From Oscheius sp. JU75 (Eukaryota > Nematoda > Chromadorea > Rhabditida > Rhabditidae): 64,000 bases of DNA. The DNA is taken from contig JASJZC010000001.1 of NCBI GenBank assembly GCA_037178855.1, positions 7,006,001 to 7,070,000 of the forward strand, given 5' to 3'. The notes beneath the pieces are model-generated. The model ran no database searches and had not been told where the DNA came from. It saw nothing but the letters and a program-made list of their open reading frames with translations. This document shows, one piece after another, positions 37,333 to 52,397 of the stretch; position 1 is the first letter of the stretch; every line of letters starts with the position of its first letter. The position numbers and the translations under genes are program-made.

Positions 37333-37903
37333 GGCCAAAGGGGGATGATCGTTATTCAAATGGTTCTCATCAAATGATCTATTTGCTCATCGAACTCGGT
37401 TGCTTTTCAACAAAAGGACGAAAGGAATTGATGGAAAAGACCTGTGGAATATGAGTCACTAGGGGGGACATTCTTTGTGGCAAAGAGGTCAATGCCGGAA
37501 GAGACTCCAGTGACTCTCTCTCTCTTTCGACTGATCTTCATTTCTGAAAAGTATTATCCCTGCTTGAACTGTTTGGTTTTGGCGATCCTACTCGCCTCAT
37601 TTAGAGAACCTGCACACAGCAGCACCTATTGTACCGTATTCGTAATATTTCTGTTATGGGAGTACCGACAGAGACAGCGCGCGAACTCAAATCCATTTTA
37701 TTTCCGGCGTCCGGTCGTCATTTTCAGTTTTCATGCATAACTTTCATCCCTGCTTCCAATTTACCGTGTTTTTGAATGTGCTCTTATCTCAAAACGATTT
37801 GTTTGCTTCAGACAAAAATGTATGCGGCAAAACGAATCTTGTTGCAATTTTTGTTATAAAGTCTGTTGGCATTTCATTCCCAATTTGTGTTCTGTTTCCA
37901 GGG

Positions 37904-38278
37904 ATGAGCGGGCGAAAAAGATCCGTGCCGGCTCCCGAAAAGGAAGACGGATATCAGCAAAAGCGCCAAAAGAATAATGAGGCCGTCAACAGGTAAAATC
38001 TCATATAACTTCCCTTTCAAGCAACTTTCAGGACTCGAGCGAAGAAGAGACAAGAAGAATCGGAGACAGCTCAACGAGTAGATGAACTTCGCGTCGAAAA
38101 CGAGCAGCTGGAACGAAAGGTCAGTAAAGATAGCATAAACTTCTTTTCGAGAAACGGGACATTGCAGGTTGACTCCCTTCAAAAGGAGTTGTCATTCCTG
38201 AAGGAAATGTTTGTAGCATACGCAAATGGCAAAAAAGATGGTGATCCGAGCGGACCTTCGACGAGTAAGTCCAAATGA
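37904..38278 (+). CDS. CEBPG: Small C/EBP-type bZIP transcription factor
   Basis: Three exons encode about 90 residues that are almost entirely a bZIP domain. The basic region QKRQKNNEAVNRTRAKKRQ has the asparagine and arginine pattern of C/EBP factors. It runs into a leucine zipper (VDELRVENEQLERKVDSLQK, then ELSFLKEMF). The small size and lack of an activation domain resemble C/EBP gamma and worm CEBP-2, which act as dimer partners. The ATG is two bases after ctgtttccag. It is the first of three closely spaced same-strand genes. Confidence 0.88.
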
Positions 38279-38320
38279 AACCAAAAACGATGTGTATGTA
38301 CAAATTTCACCGATACTTTA

Positions 38321-38326
38321 AATAAA
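38321..38326 (+). terminator. Polyadenylation signal after the bZIP gene
   Basis: AATAAA 43 bases after the bZIP stop codon and about 100 bases before the next ATG. Confidence 0.65.
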
Positions 38327-38424
38327 TCTTACTGCTTTATCTTTGGCTATTTATTGTTCCTTACTGCTGTTCACTCAGTGAATACCTCTTCAAAGACCTT
38401 TTGTTAGTAATACACTGTTGTAGA

Positions 38425-39547
38425 ATGGCTGAAGACGCAAGTCTGCTAGCCTCCATAGCAGAGGAATGCGTCAAAACGTCGACGGAAGCCTTGGAAAATG
38501 CCAAAAAATTCTTGGCTGCACTCGGCAGTGTCGATGTGAAACGGGAGGTATGATCATTTTCGTCGTTTGATAACGTTATTTTATAGGGAATAAGTCTTCT
38601 CGAGGTGAAAAATAGAGAAATGCTAGCCTACATGACGGAAGTTTCGTATCTCATGGGACGAATGAGTTGTGGACAAACCATCGCCGGCGATCCAGCAGTC
38701 CTTCGTGCCGCCAAGCACAGAACGGTATGTTCAGACTATTTTTCTTTTTGTAACATAGTGCTTTAGATCCTAGAACGTGTGAAACCTATGGAGGATAAAA
38801 TGAGGTCTCAAATTGAGAAGTTGACTCGAGTCGAAGGATCTCAAGCCACTGAAAATGGAAAGATGCTTCGTGCTAGACCTGATCAGATGGATGTACGTTG
38901 TTCCAGATTTTTCACATCTTCGTTTTAGCTGGACGATTCTGAAGAGTCAGAAGACGAGGAAAATCAAGATGACGGGGACAAGAAGCCTAAAAAGTATGTT
39001 CCTCCGAAAATGATGGCAGTTCATTATGAAGGTTGGCCCTCTTTTGATTCGTTAATCATTTCGATTCAGAAGACGACGATCCCAAGAGCAACAAGAAATT
39101 GGAGAAGGCGAAGAAACGAGCTCTTCAGAGTTCCTTGATACAGGAACTGAAGCAGCAGTACAGTGATGCACCAATCGAGTTCAGGGTGAGTTTCTTTTCA
39201 GACACACGATAAGACCTTTCTATTTTTTCCAGGAAGTTTCTCGTCGTCAGCACGAAATCGACAAGGAGCGGGAGCGTTTCGAGGAGGATAATCTCGTTCG
39301 ACTGCGTGTTACTCGTGCTGATCGTGCTCGCGAAGCGAGGGCTACAAGAGACAATGCTATTGACGATTTGCTCAACTTCGGAAACTACATGATGCGTGGA
39401 GAAGACGGCGAAGCTATTCGAGCTAAGAGAAAAACGAACGGAGGTGGACCTCCCGGCAAGAAAACGAAGACGGGTCGATTCGAGAAGAGAAAGATGAATG
39501 ATGCGAAGAAGAGGAACAAACAGAAGAAGATCAAACGCCGTCAGTAA
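38425..39547 (+). CDS. NGDN: Neuroguidin/Lcp5-type protein (Sas10/C1D family)
   Basis: The N-terminal Sas10/C1D domain contains GISLLEVKNREMLAYMTEV followed by SYLMGRMSCG. It is followed by an acidic stretch, the conserved YVPPKMMAVHYE, and a basic C-terminus rich in lysine and arginine (KTGRFEKRKMNDAKKRNKQ). This order is typical of neuroguidin and yeast Lcp5, which act in early processing of small-subunit rRNA in the nucleolus. Six or seven exons with introns of 45-50 nt are seen. The ATG is one base after gttgtag; stop TAA is at 39545-39547. It lies 146 bases after the bZIP gene and 165 bases before RPC3. Confidence 0.88.
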
Positions 39548-39712
39548 ACGGTGAAACTTGTTATTGCTTGATTGTTAGCTTGTTTTGTTGATGAAGTTAT
39601 GCTTTGAAGATTTGTGATTTTTTTCCAGGCTCTTTTCCTGTTCTCTCGCTCTCTTCATTGAGTTTCGTTCAGAAACTTGTATTTCTACAACCTCAAGCTT
39701 AAAAACGTTCAG

Positions 39713-42700
39713 ATGGCCGGACAGTACGAGGCTGATCTGTGCCGGGTCATTCTGGAGGAACGATTTGGCGTCTCCGTGGGTCTCGTCATGGGAACTCTTC
39801 TCCGCGAGCCGAGTAGTCTGTCCGGACTGGTCCACTCACTTCGTGGCAAATTGAGCCCAACAATAGTAGGTTTCTTACTTCTACGCTAGACTGGCGGAAA
39901 ATTTTATTTTGTCATTGAATTTGATGCGTTTTTATTCTCCGCTAAGAACTTCGAGAAAACGACGACGAGCCATCTTGTGTCCTTCGGGAGATCTCGTTTT
40001 CCTGAACTTGGAGTGTCAAAGGTTTCGTAACAAAAAGCTCACAATGCCGCAAAAATAGCATATCCGATAAAGATGGCTTCGACAAGTACGACAGCTATGA
40101 AGATCCACGGAAGCCAAGGTTTTGTGTCCGATTCTCCTTGGCAATGTATGCCGTAAAAGCCGGGGTTACAATGGCAATTGAACTAAATCTATATTTTTGA
40201 TTTTTATGAGAAAACACTAACCGATTCGTAGAGCTCGCCTTGGTGAATTGGTCGACATCTGCCATTAGTCGTGTGCTTTTGGGGACCACCATCGCTATCC
40301 AGCTGATATTTGGAGAAGTTGTGAGACGCGTTGAAGCATGTATTAACCAGATCTGTAGAAGGTCCCCTCCAGATGACAGTTTTGTTGTTCCGTATGAGAA
40401 CACTGCTCATGATCGCTTCGACGTAGGTACTGCTCTTCCGGTAGCACTTTGACACGTGAACATTGAACTTGCGGGTCATGGCCAACTGATTCTTGTTTAT
40501 TTTCATCAGACACGGAAGCTTCTTCTGTACTTTCTGACTACTGACATAAGAAGAAGATGTCCCATCAACTGAAGTAGACTGTCCTTTAGAACTCGCCGTT
40601 TGTCCAGAAGGTATCTGTGCTGAAGAACCCGAGGTGATTGTTGTTAAATTGAGTTTGGCTGTTATGCTGCCTCTTCTGATACTGGAACTGGCTTTGAAGG
40701 TCGTCGTAGATCCCGTAGATTTGCTCCGACTGCTCCCAGAGATGTTCGTCGTTGATTGGATCGAGGCATTGGGTACAATGGACAGCAGGAACAGAGTCAA
40801 CAGCGTGAGAGAACGCATCTGAGCAATTAGGCACATCAATTTACTGCAGCTTTTTATTACTTGCAAAAACAAAGTTTTAGATAAAGAAGGCGATGGCAGT
40901 ACTGGAGCAATTCAACATTCTCAAGTTCAAGATGGACGGGAATAATCGAATTGGCTACTCGGTCGATCATGAAGCGGTTACAGCTCTTTTGAAGGCACCA
41001 AGGTAGCGATTAGATACTTTTCTTCCAAACTTCCTATTTAGATGCGGCATGCTTCTGCAGAAACTCCATGGAAAGGGACTGGAAATCTTCCTTTGTCTGC
41101 TCAACAACGGACGCCTGAGCTGCTCTGAGGTGATTCGCAAAATGGTCCACAATTCCGGCTCAGCTGATGAGCCAAATAAGGTTTGTGACTTTTTAGAATC
41201 CCAAAAAACATCGGTAGGTATCAAACCCCGGTTGCTCTGATTCATAGCCCAGCGCGTTACCTGCTGTGCTATTAGTGAGCAATGCATACGGACAGACTGA
41301 CACCAGTGGAAGAGATAAATTCTCTTTTTCAGATCAAGGAGCTGTTTGACCGACTCGTAGAGGCACAGTTCCTCGTCCGCTGTCCGACAGTTGATCACAC
41401 TCATCACGGATGTCCTCACTTCCAAACCACGTCCGAAGTTCTTTACGTGCTGCCGGAAAAAATAGCCACCAATTTCTCTTCCACGGGTAGCTTCCGTCTT
41501 CCCTTGATATTATTAACAAAGTATTCAGATGAGGACGTGAATTCGAGAAAGCGGAAACATGCTGACAGCGATCCAGACTCTGAGATTCTTTGGCGTGTCA
41601 ACTTCCAGCGATTCGATCGCTATTTCCGCGATGAGATCATCCAGGAGATGGTCGTCCCACAAAATTGGACTGGTGACGAGAAGACCTCGAAGACTTGTAG
41701 GCAGACACTGCTGGCTCTGTTCAAGGCCAACGAAACGAGGTCCGGGAACATGGTCGCGACCAGCAGCAATCCCATTTCGGTGAGGTATCGACCTGATTTA
41801 TTACGAGGGAACCTGCTTCAGGTCTACGACATTGCCAAGTGTTCCAAGGATCATAATCTCGGAGTCGAGAAGACAGACATCGATTGGGCTCTTCGTGTCT
41901 TGGTCGAGGATGCTCGTGGAGTTATAAGGAAGGCCGGAGACAGTGGTGGAGGCCTCTACGTCATTGGTAGGCTCCATTTAAATGATTTACTCACTATTTT
42001 TAGATTTTGATAGAGCAATCCGACTATCCTGCCAGCATCATGTCGAATGCCTGATCCGAGAGCAGCTCGATACTAAGGCCGTCAGGTTAGTCTTACTTTT
42101 GTTCGTTCAATATAAAGCATGTTTAGAGTTTTCCGTCTACTGCAGTCCAAGGGCTATCTCGAGGAGGAACAGGTTGAAAAGATGACGATGATGAGTCCGA
42201 AAGAGACTCGAGAACTACTGTTTGCGATGCAGGAAGAAGGCTACGTCTTCACGAAACCCATTGGAAAGACGCAGGATTTCGCTCCTGCCAGAACCTTCTA
42301 CCTCTATTACGTGGATTTGACCAAGATTGTCAGAGGAGTCATGGAATACACTTGCAAGGTTCGTCCTTTACACAAACCATTCATGGATCTCTTCCAGTCT
42401 CTGCGCAATCTAATTCTGCGACGAAAACAAGAGTTTCTGGAGAATCGCTGGCTCATCGAGAAGAGATCCACCATGCAGAACATCATCGATGAGACCGAGG
42501 CAGATCCCGATAAGGACGAGGCAACCAAACAGGAAGAGGTTTGAGATTCGTCTGTTTTTGAAACAGCAAGCGTTTTCAGATTGCCGATGTGAGAGAAACT
42601 TACATGCCGGCGGCCAATATGGCCAAGTATAAGAAGTTCGAGGACGCCAGAGATTTGCTTGACGTCAGTTTCTTTTCTGCCCATCTAGATTACCCTAATT

Positions 42701-42786
42701 TGTAGAAAGCCGAGGCGGAAACGGAGCGAGTGTTGCTGACCCTGCGACTGCATCTTCTCCTGTCCAAACAACCCTCGCCTTTGTGA
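39713..42786 (+). CDS. POLR3C: RNA polymerase III subunit RPC3 (RPC82/POLR3C)
   Basis: This subunit of the Pol III RPC3-RPC6-RPC7 initiation subcomplex is built of winged-helix domains. The N-terminal exon (YEADLCRVILEERFGVSV) joins TIIKKAMAVLEQFNILKF through a large phase-0 intron (39866-40880) that houses an antisense gene. Later blocks include IKELFDRLVEAQFLVRCP, LWRVNFQRFDRYFRDEI and LQSKGYLEEEQVEKM, as in POLR3C. The protein ends with a coiled segment before a TGA at 42784-42786. A further intron (41180-41332) holds a tRNA-like element. The ATG directly follows aacgttcag. Confidence 0.93.
39932..40818 (-). CDS. Secreted/type I membrane protein with EGF-like module, nested in a POLR3C intron
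   Basis: The gene has a signal peptide (MRSLTLLTLFLLSIVPNAS), a serine/threonine-rich region and then a conserved-looking cysteine-bearing segment (LPCLMKINKN, VSKCYRKSS, VNTCFNASH, NGRCRP). The next exon completes an EGF-like end (FNCHCNPGFYGIHC) and adds one membrane helix (WIFIAVVLVEAIFIGYAIF). A last exon gives a short basic tail before TAA 39932-39934. The start ATG at 40816-40818 directly follows attgctcag. The order suggests a neuregulin- or EGF-ligand-like membrane precursor, but I do not recognise a named family. It lies fully inside POLR3C intron 39866-40880 on the other strand. Confidence 0.75.
41217..41275 (-). repeat. tRNA-like element in a POLR3C intron
   Basis: On the minus strand there is an A-box match (TAGCACAGCAGGTAACGCGC), followed about 40 bases later by a B-box match (GGTTTGATACC). 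The D-stem can mostly pair. The anticodon, T and acceptor stems are degenerate. A tRNA pseudogene or a tRNA-derived SINE fits better than a working tRNA. Confidence 0.4.
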
Positions 42787-43105
42787 TCTTTACCGGTAAT
42801 TCATTAGTTTCCGTTGTTGTTTTGGCCATGTTGTCCGTATGAAATCGTTTTTTTATATTCCTCTCCCCCGATTGCATGCCACATTCCTAAGAAGACCAGC
42901 TGGGCGTCAAATACGATTCGAATCTCAAGTGGAACAAATGACTCCCACTTGGCGAAAGAACAAGAAGGAAAGAGAGAGAGGCAAGGCGAAAAACAGTTCA
43001 TAAACTCTCCTGTGGGCACGACAACACTGTTTGTACAGACAAAATATAAGAGCAATGGCTGAGCAGAACCCTGGTCGAATAAATAGGCCTTCTGTTGTGG
43101 GTCTT
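42787..43105. other. Intergenic between two convergent genes
   Basis: About 320 bases between the POLR3C stop and the ground-like protein stop. Several short open frames overlap on both strands, none with a domain. An AATAAA near 43078 is far from the POLR3C stop but could serve it. Confidence 0.4.
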
Positions 43106-45452
43106 TTAGTCCTCCCATGTCAGAGAGTGACGGTTACCCACTCGCAGTTGGCAGTTTCTCTTTCCGTACCTAAAAATACATTTTTTGATGTACAATTGAT
43201 GAAATTACCAGTTGACGTAAGCGAATTCGGCATCGGAGACGATGGCGTTGAATCGTCCTCCGAACTTGGCCGAGGCGTCTCCCTCGATCTTGCGAGCAGC
43301 CTCGAGGTTATCCTTCTCGGCAGATAGAGAAGCCTCAACAATGGTCTTCAAGTCGGCATCATCGCAGTTTCCCTCGTCTCCTCCGTCCTCTCCGTAATCC
43401 TCCGTCTGTTCGGCATCGGTAGACTCAGCAGTTTCTGAACATTTTCTCAATTGAGTCAATTCAGTTAGACTCACCAGCAGGAGCAGCTTCTCCTCCGGAG
43501 CTAGCGGGAGCAGCAGCGGACTCATTGGTCTCCTCGGCAATATCATCGTAGCTGGACTCTTCCTTGGCAGGGGCAGCTTCGGGAGCTGGCTCAGCTGGAG
43601 CCGGGGCTTCGGTTTCGGCGACAGGAGCCAAAGTGGGAACCTCCTCAACTGGAGCAGGCTCTGCGGGAGCTGGTTCCGGAGCAGCGGCAGGCTCTTCTGG
43701 AGCTTCTGGCTGAGCAGCAGGCTGTGGCTGTTGGGCGTAGGTGGCGGGAGCAGTGGGAGTCTGGGGCTGAGGCTGAGGCTGGACGTAGTTAGGTCCCTGT
43801 TGGGCAGTCTCGGCGGGAACATTCTCTGCAGCGGGGGCAGTCTCAATGGGAGCGGGCTGCTCGGGCTGGGGCTGTTGAGGCTGAGCATACTGTCCAGAAG
43901 GAGCCTGAGGTGCGATAGATTCGGGCTGTTGGACAGGCTCGGGCTGAGCAGCTGGTCCCTGTTGGTATCCTCCTTGAGCGGGAACCTGAGCCTGTTGTTC
44001 GAATCCTCCAGTCTGCTGAGGCTGCTGTTCTACGGCAGCAGGAGCCTGAGGCTGGTAGTTGGCAGGAGCCTCTTGATAAGATCCTCCAGCCTGGGGAAGA
44101 GGAGCGGGAGCAGCCTCTGGCTGAGGAGCAACAGCAGGAGCAGGCTCGAAGGTCTGCTGGGGTGCGGGAGCCTGGTTGTATCCACCGAACTGAGGCTGAG
44201 GGGCAGCTTCAGGCTGGGGAGCGAAAGATGGCTGAGGAGCTCCGTAAGAAGGAGCAGGGGCAGCAGGAGCGTATTGAGGAGCAGCAGGCTGCTGGAAGCT
44301 GGGCTGGATCTGGACAGGGTTCGGCTGAATGGTCTGCACTCCAGCTGGTCCTCCGAAAGAAGGAGCTTGGGGAGCGATCGGAGGAGAGGCATAGGCTCCG
44401 CCACCTCCAATTGGTCCGAAAGATGGAGGAGGAGGTGGAGGTGGGGGTGGAGGAGGAGGAGGAGCAATGGGAGCCTGAGCATATCCACTGGCAGCCGGAG
44501 CGGGGGCGTATGAGGGAGCTGGAGCATAGGAAGGAGCAGGAGCAGCACCGGCGTAGCTGAAAGAGAACAGATGTGATTGCGTTCGTTTTTGTGGAACAGC
44601 GCCCGGTTTGCCTAAGTGATTTTGGCCGATTTTCCGGTTGGCGCCTGAAACATAGCCCGAATGACCTTCGGGGGATCGAAACGGATCGGCTAGGTGATCC
44701 TCCACGCGCCTCGTAATCAGATCGACATCTGGTTTGGCGCCCGCTGGCATCTGATAGCGCTGACAGCTTGTCTCCGAGAAAGAAACACCGATTGCACAAT
44801 TCAGGGATCTTTGGGCTTATTGCTGTCTTTTCAAAAATGTCCGCTAGGCAAATTTTCCACTTAATTCTCAAGGGAGCATAAGTTATACCATAAGATATTC
44901 TATCGATTATATAGGCTGGGAACTGGTCTACTAGTCCAGATTAACAAAAGGCAAATGAATTTAGAGCCGCTTTGGAACGGCATAGCGAAAGAGCCTTTCA
45001 AGATTTGGGCTGTTAAAAACCAAACAGTCACTAACTACATATGCATTGCAAAACTGTCCTTAGAACAATAAAGTTGACTGTCAGTGGAAGTGAATCGGTC
45101 ATTCGATTGGCTTTGCCTGATTAGTTCACAGGAACATCTGTCAAGAGGCTCTCGCGGACACACCGGTTCGAGACCAGAGTGATCTCTCCGATTCTAAAGT
45201 TCCCAGCTATCGTACTGGGGTATTCTACTGCCTAGAAGATGGCTTACTAATCAAAAGTGTCAGAATATAAAAAGGATTGTTGAGGAAAAGAGGAAAAAGA
45301 GGAATGAAGAAAAAGTACCTGGAGCTGGAGCAGGGAGGAATACCTCCTCCGCAAGAGGGCTGACTAGGTGGGCAACATCCCGAACTGCCGCCCCCACCTA
45401 TACAGGCGAGAGCTGGTGAGACGAGGAGTACGGTAGCTAGGAGGGAGCGCAT
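43106..45452 (-). CDS. Ground-like (Hedgehog-related) secreted protein with long Pro/Ala/Gln-rich spacer
   Basis: Exon 1 (from ATG 45450-45452) encodes a signal peptide (MRSLLATVLLVSPALA) and a Gly/Cys-rich start (GCCPPSQPSCGGG). After a large intron of about 760 nt, a long exon gives some 360 residues of Ala/Pro/Gln/Tyr-rich sequence, including APAPSYAPAPSYAP and 13 consecutive prolines. It becomes glutamate-rich towards the end. The last exons form a ground-like domain: CDDADLKTIVEASLSA, then FGGRFNAIVSDAEFAYVNWY across a splice and a final cysteine in RNCQL. Stop TAA is at 43106-43108. Ground-like proteins are nematode-specific relatives of Hedgehog pathway ligands, often linked to cuticle and apical matrix. 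The spacer is unusually long. The antisense open frame at 43731-44513 is a shadow of the repeats. Confidence 0.88.
44560..45318 (-). other. Large intron of the ground-like gene
   Basis: This intron is far longer than the local norm. The minus strand is open just upstream of the acceptor (to about 44750), which might be an alternative first exon, but the peptide has no known features. A lone B-box-like GGTTCGAGACC is at about 45163, with no A-box found near it. Confidence 0.5.
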
Positions 45453-46587
45453 CTATCTGGCTACGGATAAACGCCGTCGGCGCCCTTTTCTAGAGGCTGC
45501 AGCCACGCCTACTCGCGCGCACGTCGACCTAAGAAATCGTGACCGGTAATGGACACGCACAAGATGTCGTTGGCGATGCCATCGGGTAGGCTTGAAGAAA
45601 GTGTTACGCTTGTTTAGGGAGACGGACTTTTTGGAAAGGCAGGTGGCAGAGATCACACACTCGTTTTCGATTTTAAACTTTTACTGGAAGAGAGAACTTG
45701 GCCCAAGATCCTGGTTCTCGACTTGGCGATTACGCAATCAATCCTGATCATGGCCACTACTGGAAAAGGCTGGCTGTTGTTTTCCCCCACGCGTCTAATG
45801 TTGCGGAATGGCCGACGAATGATGGACACAAGTCTAGGTGAAGACTCTTCCTTCCCCTTCTCCCTCCAGTACCGCTTCCTTCTCCTTATTCTCTGATTGT
45901 CAGATTCTGACTAACAATTTTTTGAAAGTCACTTGCAACTACCGGGACAACTATTGTCTTTTGGGAAGCATGTATAAATACACTCTACCTCGAAGATGCA
46001 TGGTACACGGCAGTCAAGGGTTCTATCACCGGTGTTCCCCACGGATCGTCATTCTAATTGACGACCAGCTGATCGTCCAGCAACTTTTTGCAACGGTCAT
46101 TCATCTCTGTAGATATCAGTCGCCTAGGATGCGAAGGAGATATTTGCGGCAGTCCCTCTCCTCCAAGGTCAGAAGAAATCAGAAGATTAAACATTTTGAG
46201 GATGCCAGATTAGTGGGAGGAAGACCGCGTAAGAGACAGTTTTCAAATAGTCGAAGTCCGAGTCAATGAGGCGAGAAACTGTCGGTCTGCTGAAGACCAG
46301 AACCTGGAAGACAGGGAAAGGAGCTGTTTCAGCTTCCACAGGCGTGTAATAGCTCTCGCTTGAGTCAGATTCCTAGCCAATGTACTCAGAAGATAGAGCT
46401 TACTGTCTACCAATATCATAGGACAATACCATCCCACTCATTCTTTGAATCTGTGACTTATCTTCCCTCCGGATCCAACAAAGGGCAACGGCGGTGATTG
46501 AGACTCTTTTCCTCTCCCGTTAGAGGTGTCGCTGTTAGCTTTCTCTCTCTCCGCCTCAAGGTCGTGTTAGCATTCATGTTTTCAGCT
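45453..46587. other. Sparse region upstream of the ground-like gene
   Basis: No gene can be supported here. The plus strand is open for 143 codons at 45838-46269, with a cysteine-bearing stretch (TCNYRDNYCLLGSMYKYTL), but I see neither a domain nor a convincing splice context. Promoter sequence for the divergent neighbours should be here. Confidence 0.35.
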
Positions 46588-47193
46588 ATGCCTGGTGCGT
46601 AATTCGCGATCTGATATCCGAAGCAAAAGCGAAAGAAGTCGGCAGGAAAAGTTGCCTTTTCGTCAAGAGAGTCGATCCGATGCCAATAAGTTCATTCGGG
46701 ATTCGGGCGTAATGTCTTTTCAAATTGCTGCAGACCAAGAAGGCTTTACATCGGGCCTGTTACACAGTTTCTGTTAATACACTGTTCCAGCGACACCTGT
46801 AGATGAGATCTCAACTGAAGAAGAGACTTTCCCCGTGTGCATAGCTGGAAAACTCCTTTCAAACCGATTCAAATCGGGTGATTTTCACAGCATATCCAGC
46901 GCAGATGCCAAAAAATCTTGTCAACTCAGCTTGAGTTTATAGGGAGAGTTTTTCTGAAGTTACAATCGATGACAATATTGCACTTAGTGACTGCTTCTAT
47001 GGAATTGTAAGCCTGTACTTGACAGAATGTTCATACTTTGTCACATTTTATCCGGGAGAAAATTACGGACAGACGTCTCTCGCCAATTGTAAAGGTAGAC
47101 AAATAGATAGTAGAGGGTAATATGTATTGTCTTATAGGAATAACTAAGTTTGTAACACTCAAGGCTGTGCCTTCTTACCGGGACGTCTGGTAG
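46588..47193 (+). CDS. Small unrecognised spliced gene
   Basis: A two-base leader after ttttcag precedes ATG 46588. Seven coding bases splice (46595-46790) to an exon starting at 46791 (TPVDEISTEEETFPVCIAGK). The next exon reads IDDNIALSDCFYGIVSLYL, then TECSYFVTFYPGENYGQTS and LANC. A final exon (KGITKFVTLKAVPSYRDVW) ends at TAG 47191-47193. The second intron is uncertain: donors at 46877 or 46934 with the acceptor at 46959 both keep the frame. The product is about 90-110 residues with several cysteines and no signal peptide. The aromatic-glycine pattern faintly recalls beta-gamma crystallin strands, but I do not assign a family. Confidence 0.5.
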
Positions 47194-47915
47194 CAAACTG
47201 CTGTGAGAGCTATGCTCCAAACACACCACTCAGAGCTGCAGACTACCCCCTGCCGTAGTAGGTGCACTATGTATTAATCGGCATACGTGAAGCTGGCCTT
47301 CTTCCAGAACAGAGGCAGAGGTCGTTAAACATTTACGCTTCAGAGCAGATTTTTGTATGACATACAGAATTCTTAGGTTTAAGTGCAGGCTTTGGTAAGT
47401 TCGGGTAAACACTTGAAGTCCGGTAACCTCACTGTCTTTGTTTCGGAAAGGAGGATGCAACAGTTGCCTCCTAGAAGAAGCTCTAATTGGCCAGAGACGA
47501 AAGTAAGATCTAATCTCGAAACAGCGTGATTAGTGTCGTTTTTGTGGCGATCCTCAGTCCCGAGCCTGTTTTCTGCGAGTATCTATTGTGATTGCGTCTT
47601 TATTGTCGGGAAGGACATAACTGCCGTCTCTCCCCTCCGGACTCGATAAACAAAAGCCGATCAGCTACAAAAACGAGGCGCGCCGCGGAAGGAACTTGAT
47701 TACGCAAGAAGAACTGAGACCGCTGCCACCGCCAAAATCTCCCTCCTCGGTTCGGTGGGGGATCTGATGCCATCGAACCGAGAGAGAGGAGTCCAGTTGC
47801 AAACAGGACATGAAACGGCAATGAGACTCGTCCTCGGGCATAATGAGAACAATCGGCCGCACAGAAAGAGACAACTTGAACAATTGCATATTCATGACCG
47901 AAAGAGGCTAGTTTA
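47194..47915. other. Intergenic, no gene seen
   Basis: About 720 bases between a small gene and the 3' end of CHD1L. Open frames overlap on both strands (47600-47970) without a domain or clear splice sites. Confidence 0.4.
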
Positions 47916-51923
<4,008 letters not shown>

Positions 51924-52397
51924 GAGAAAAATTCGTAAATTCAAACAGCGCGGCTATTATGAAATTTCAAATGGGAGTCGGCGGCCGGCTAAACGTCGGG
52001 CAATCCAGAGAGATGACTGCGTCCAGCTTTTTTTCACCTATTTTCTCTTACTCGTTCACCTTAATAATGTTTCGCTTAAATATACTCTAATACACTGTAG
52101 AATAAAGCTGACCATCCTCCTCGCGCTGTAAAACGAGCAAATTCAAATTGAGATTAAAGGGTGGTCAGTCCTTTAAAATGATAAGGCTTGGGCAAAAGTG
52201 AGCTTGTTGTTAGTTGAAAATGCCTTCCAGCACAACAATGATAGGGAATAAATACGGAGAACTGGTTAGTTTGCGCAAATGCTTGGTTTCAACAGAAAAG
52301 TTCTATGGATAACAAATATCGATTTTTCTTCGAAGCCGCCCACCGTTAACTGACTTTAGCATTTTCAGGCAAGAAGAATCGGTCGAAGGAGACTAAA
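51924..52397. promoter_or_regulatory. Divergent promoter between CHD1L and the HIM-17-like gene
   Basis: These 474 bases separate two start codons that face apart. A short open frame at 52220 (MPSSTTMIGNKYGEL) would not stay in frame with the next exon. The stretch ends with gcattttcag at about 52370, a likely trans-splice acceptor leaving a 27-base leader for the HIM-17-like gene. I see no clear named motif. Confidence 0.5.

Noticed and set aside
43731..44513. 260-codon open frame rich in Gly, Ser, Leu and Arg on the plus strand
   Set aside because: It is the antisense shadow of the Pro/Ala/Gln repeat of the ground-like gene; repeats of GC-rich codons leave the other strand open.
44209..44871. 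220-codon minus-strand open frame with serine/cysteine repeats
   Set aside because: Another frame of the same repeat region, running past the splice acceptor into the intron.
45155..45175. B-box-like sequence GGTTCGAGACC as part of a tRNA
   Set aside because: No A-box or cloverleaf pairing could be found at the right distance.
45838..46269. 143-codon open frame with several cysteines
   Set aside because: No signal peptide, domain or convincing splice sites were found; it may be chance.
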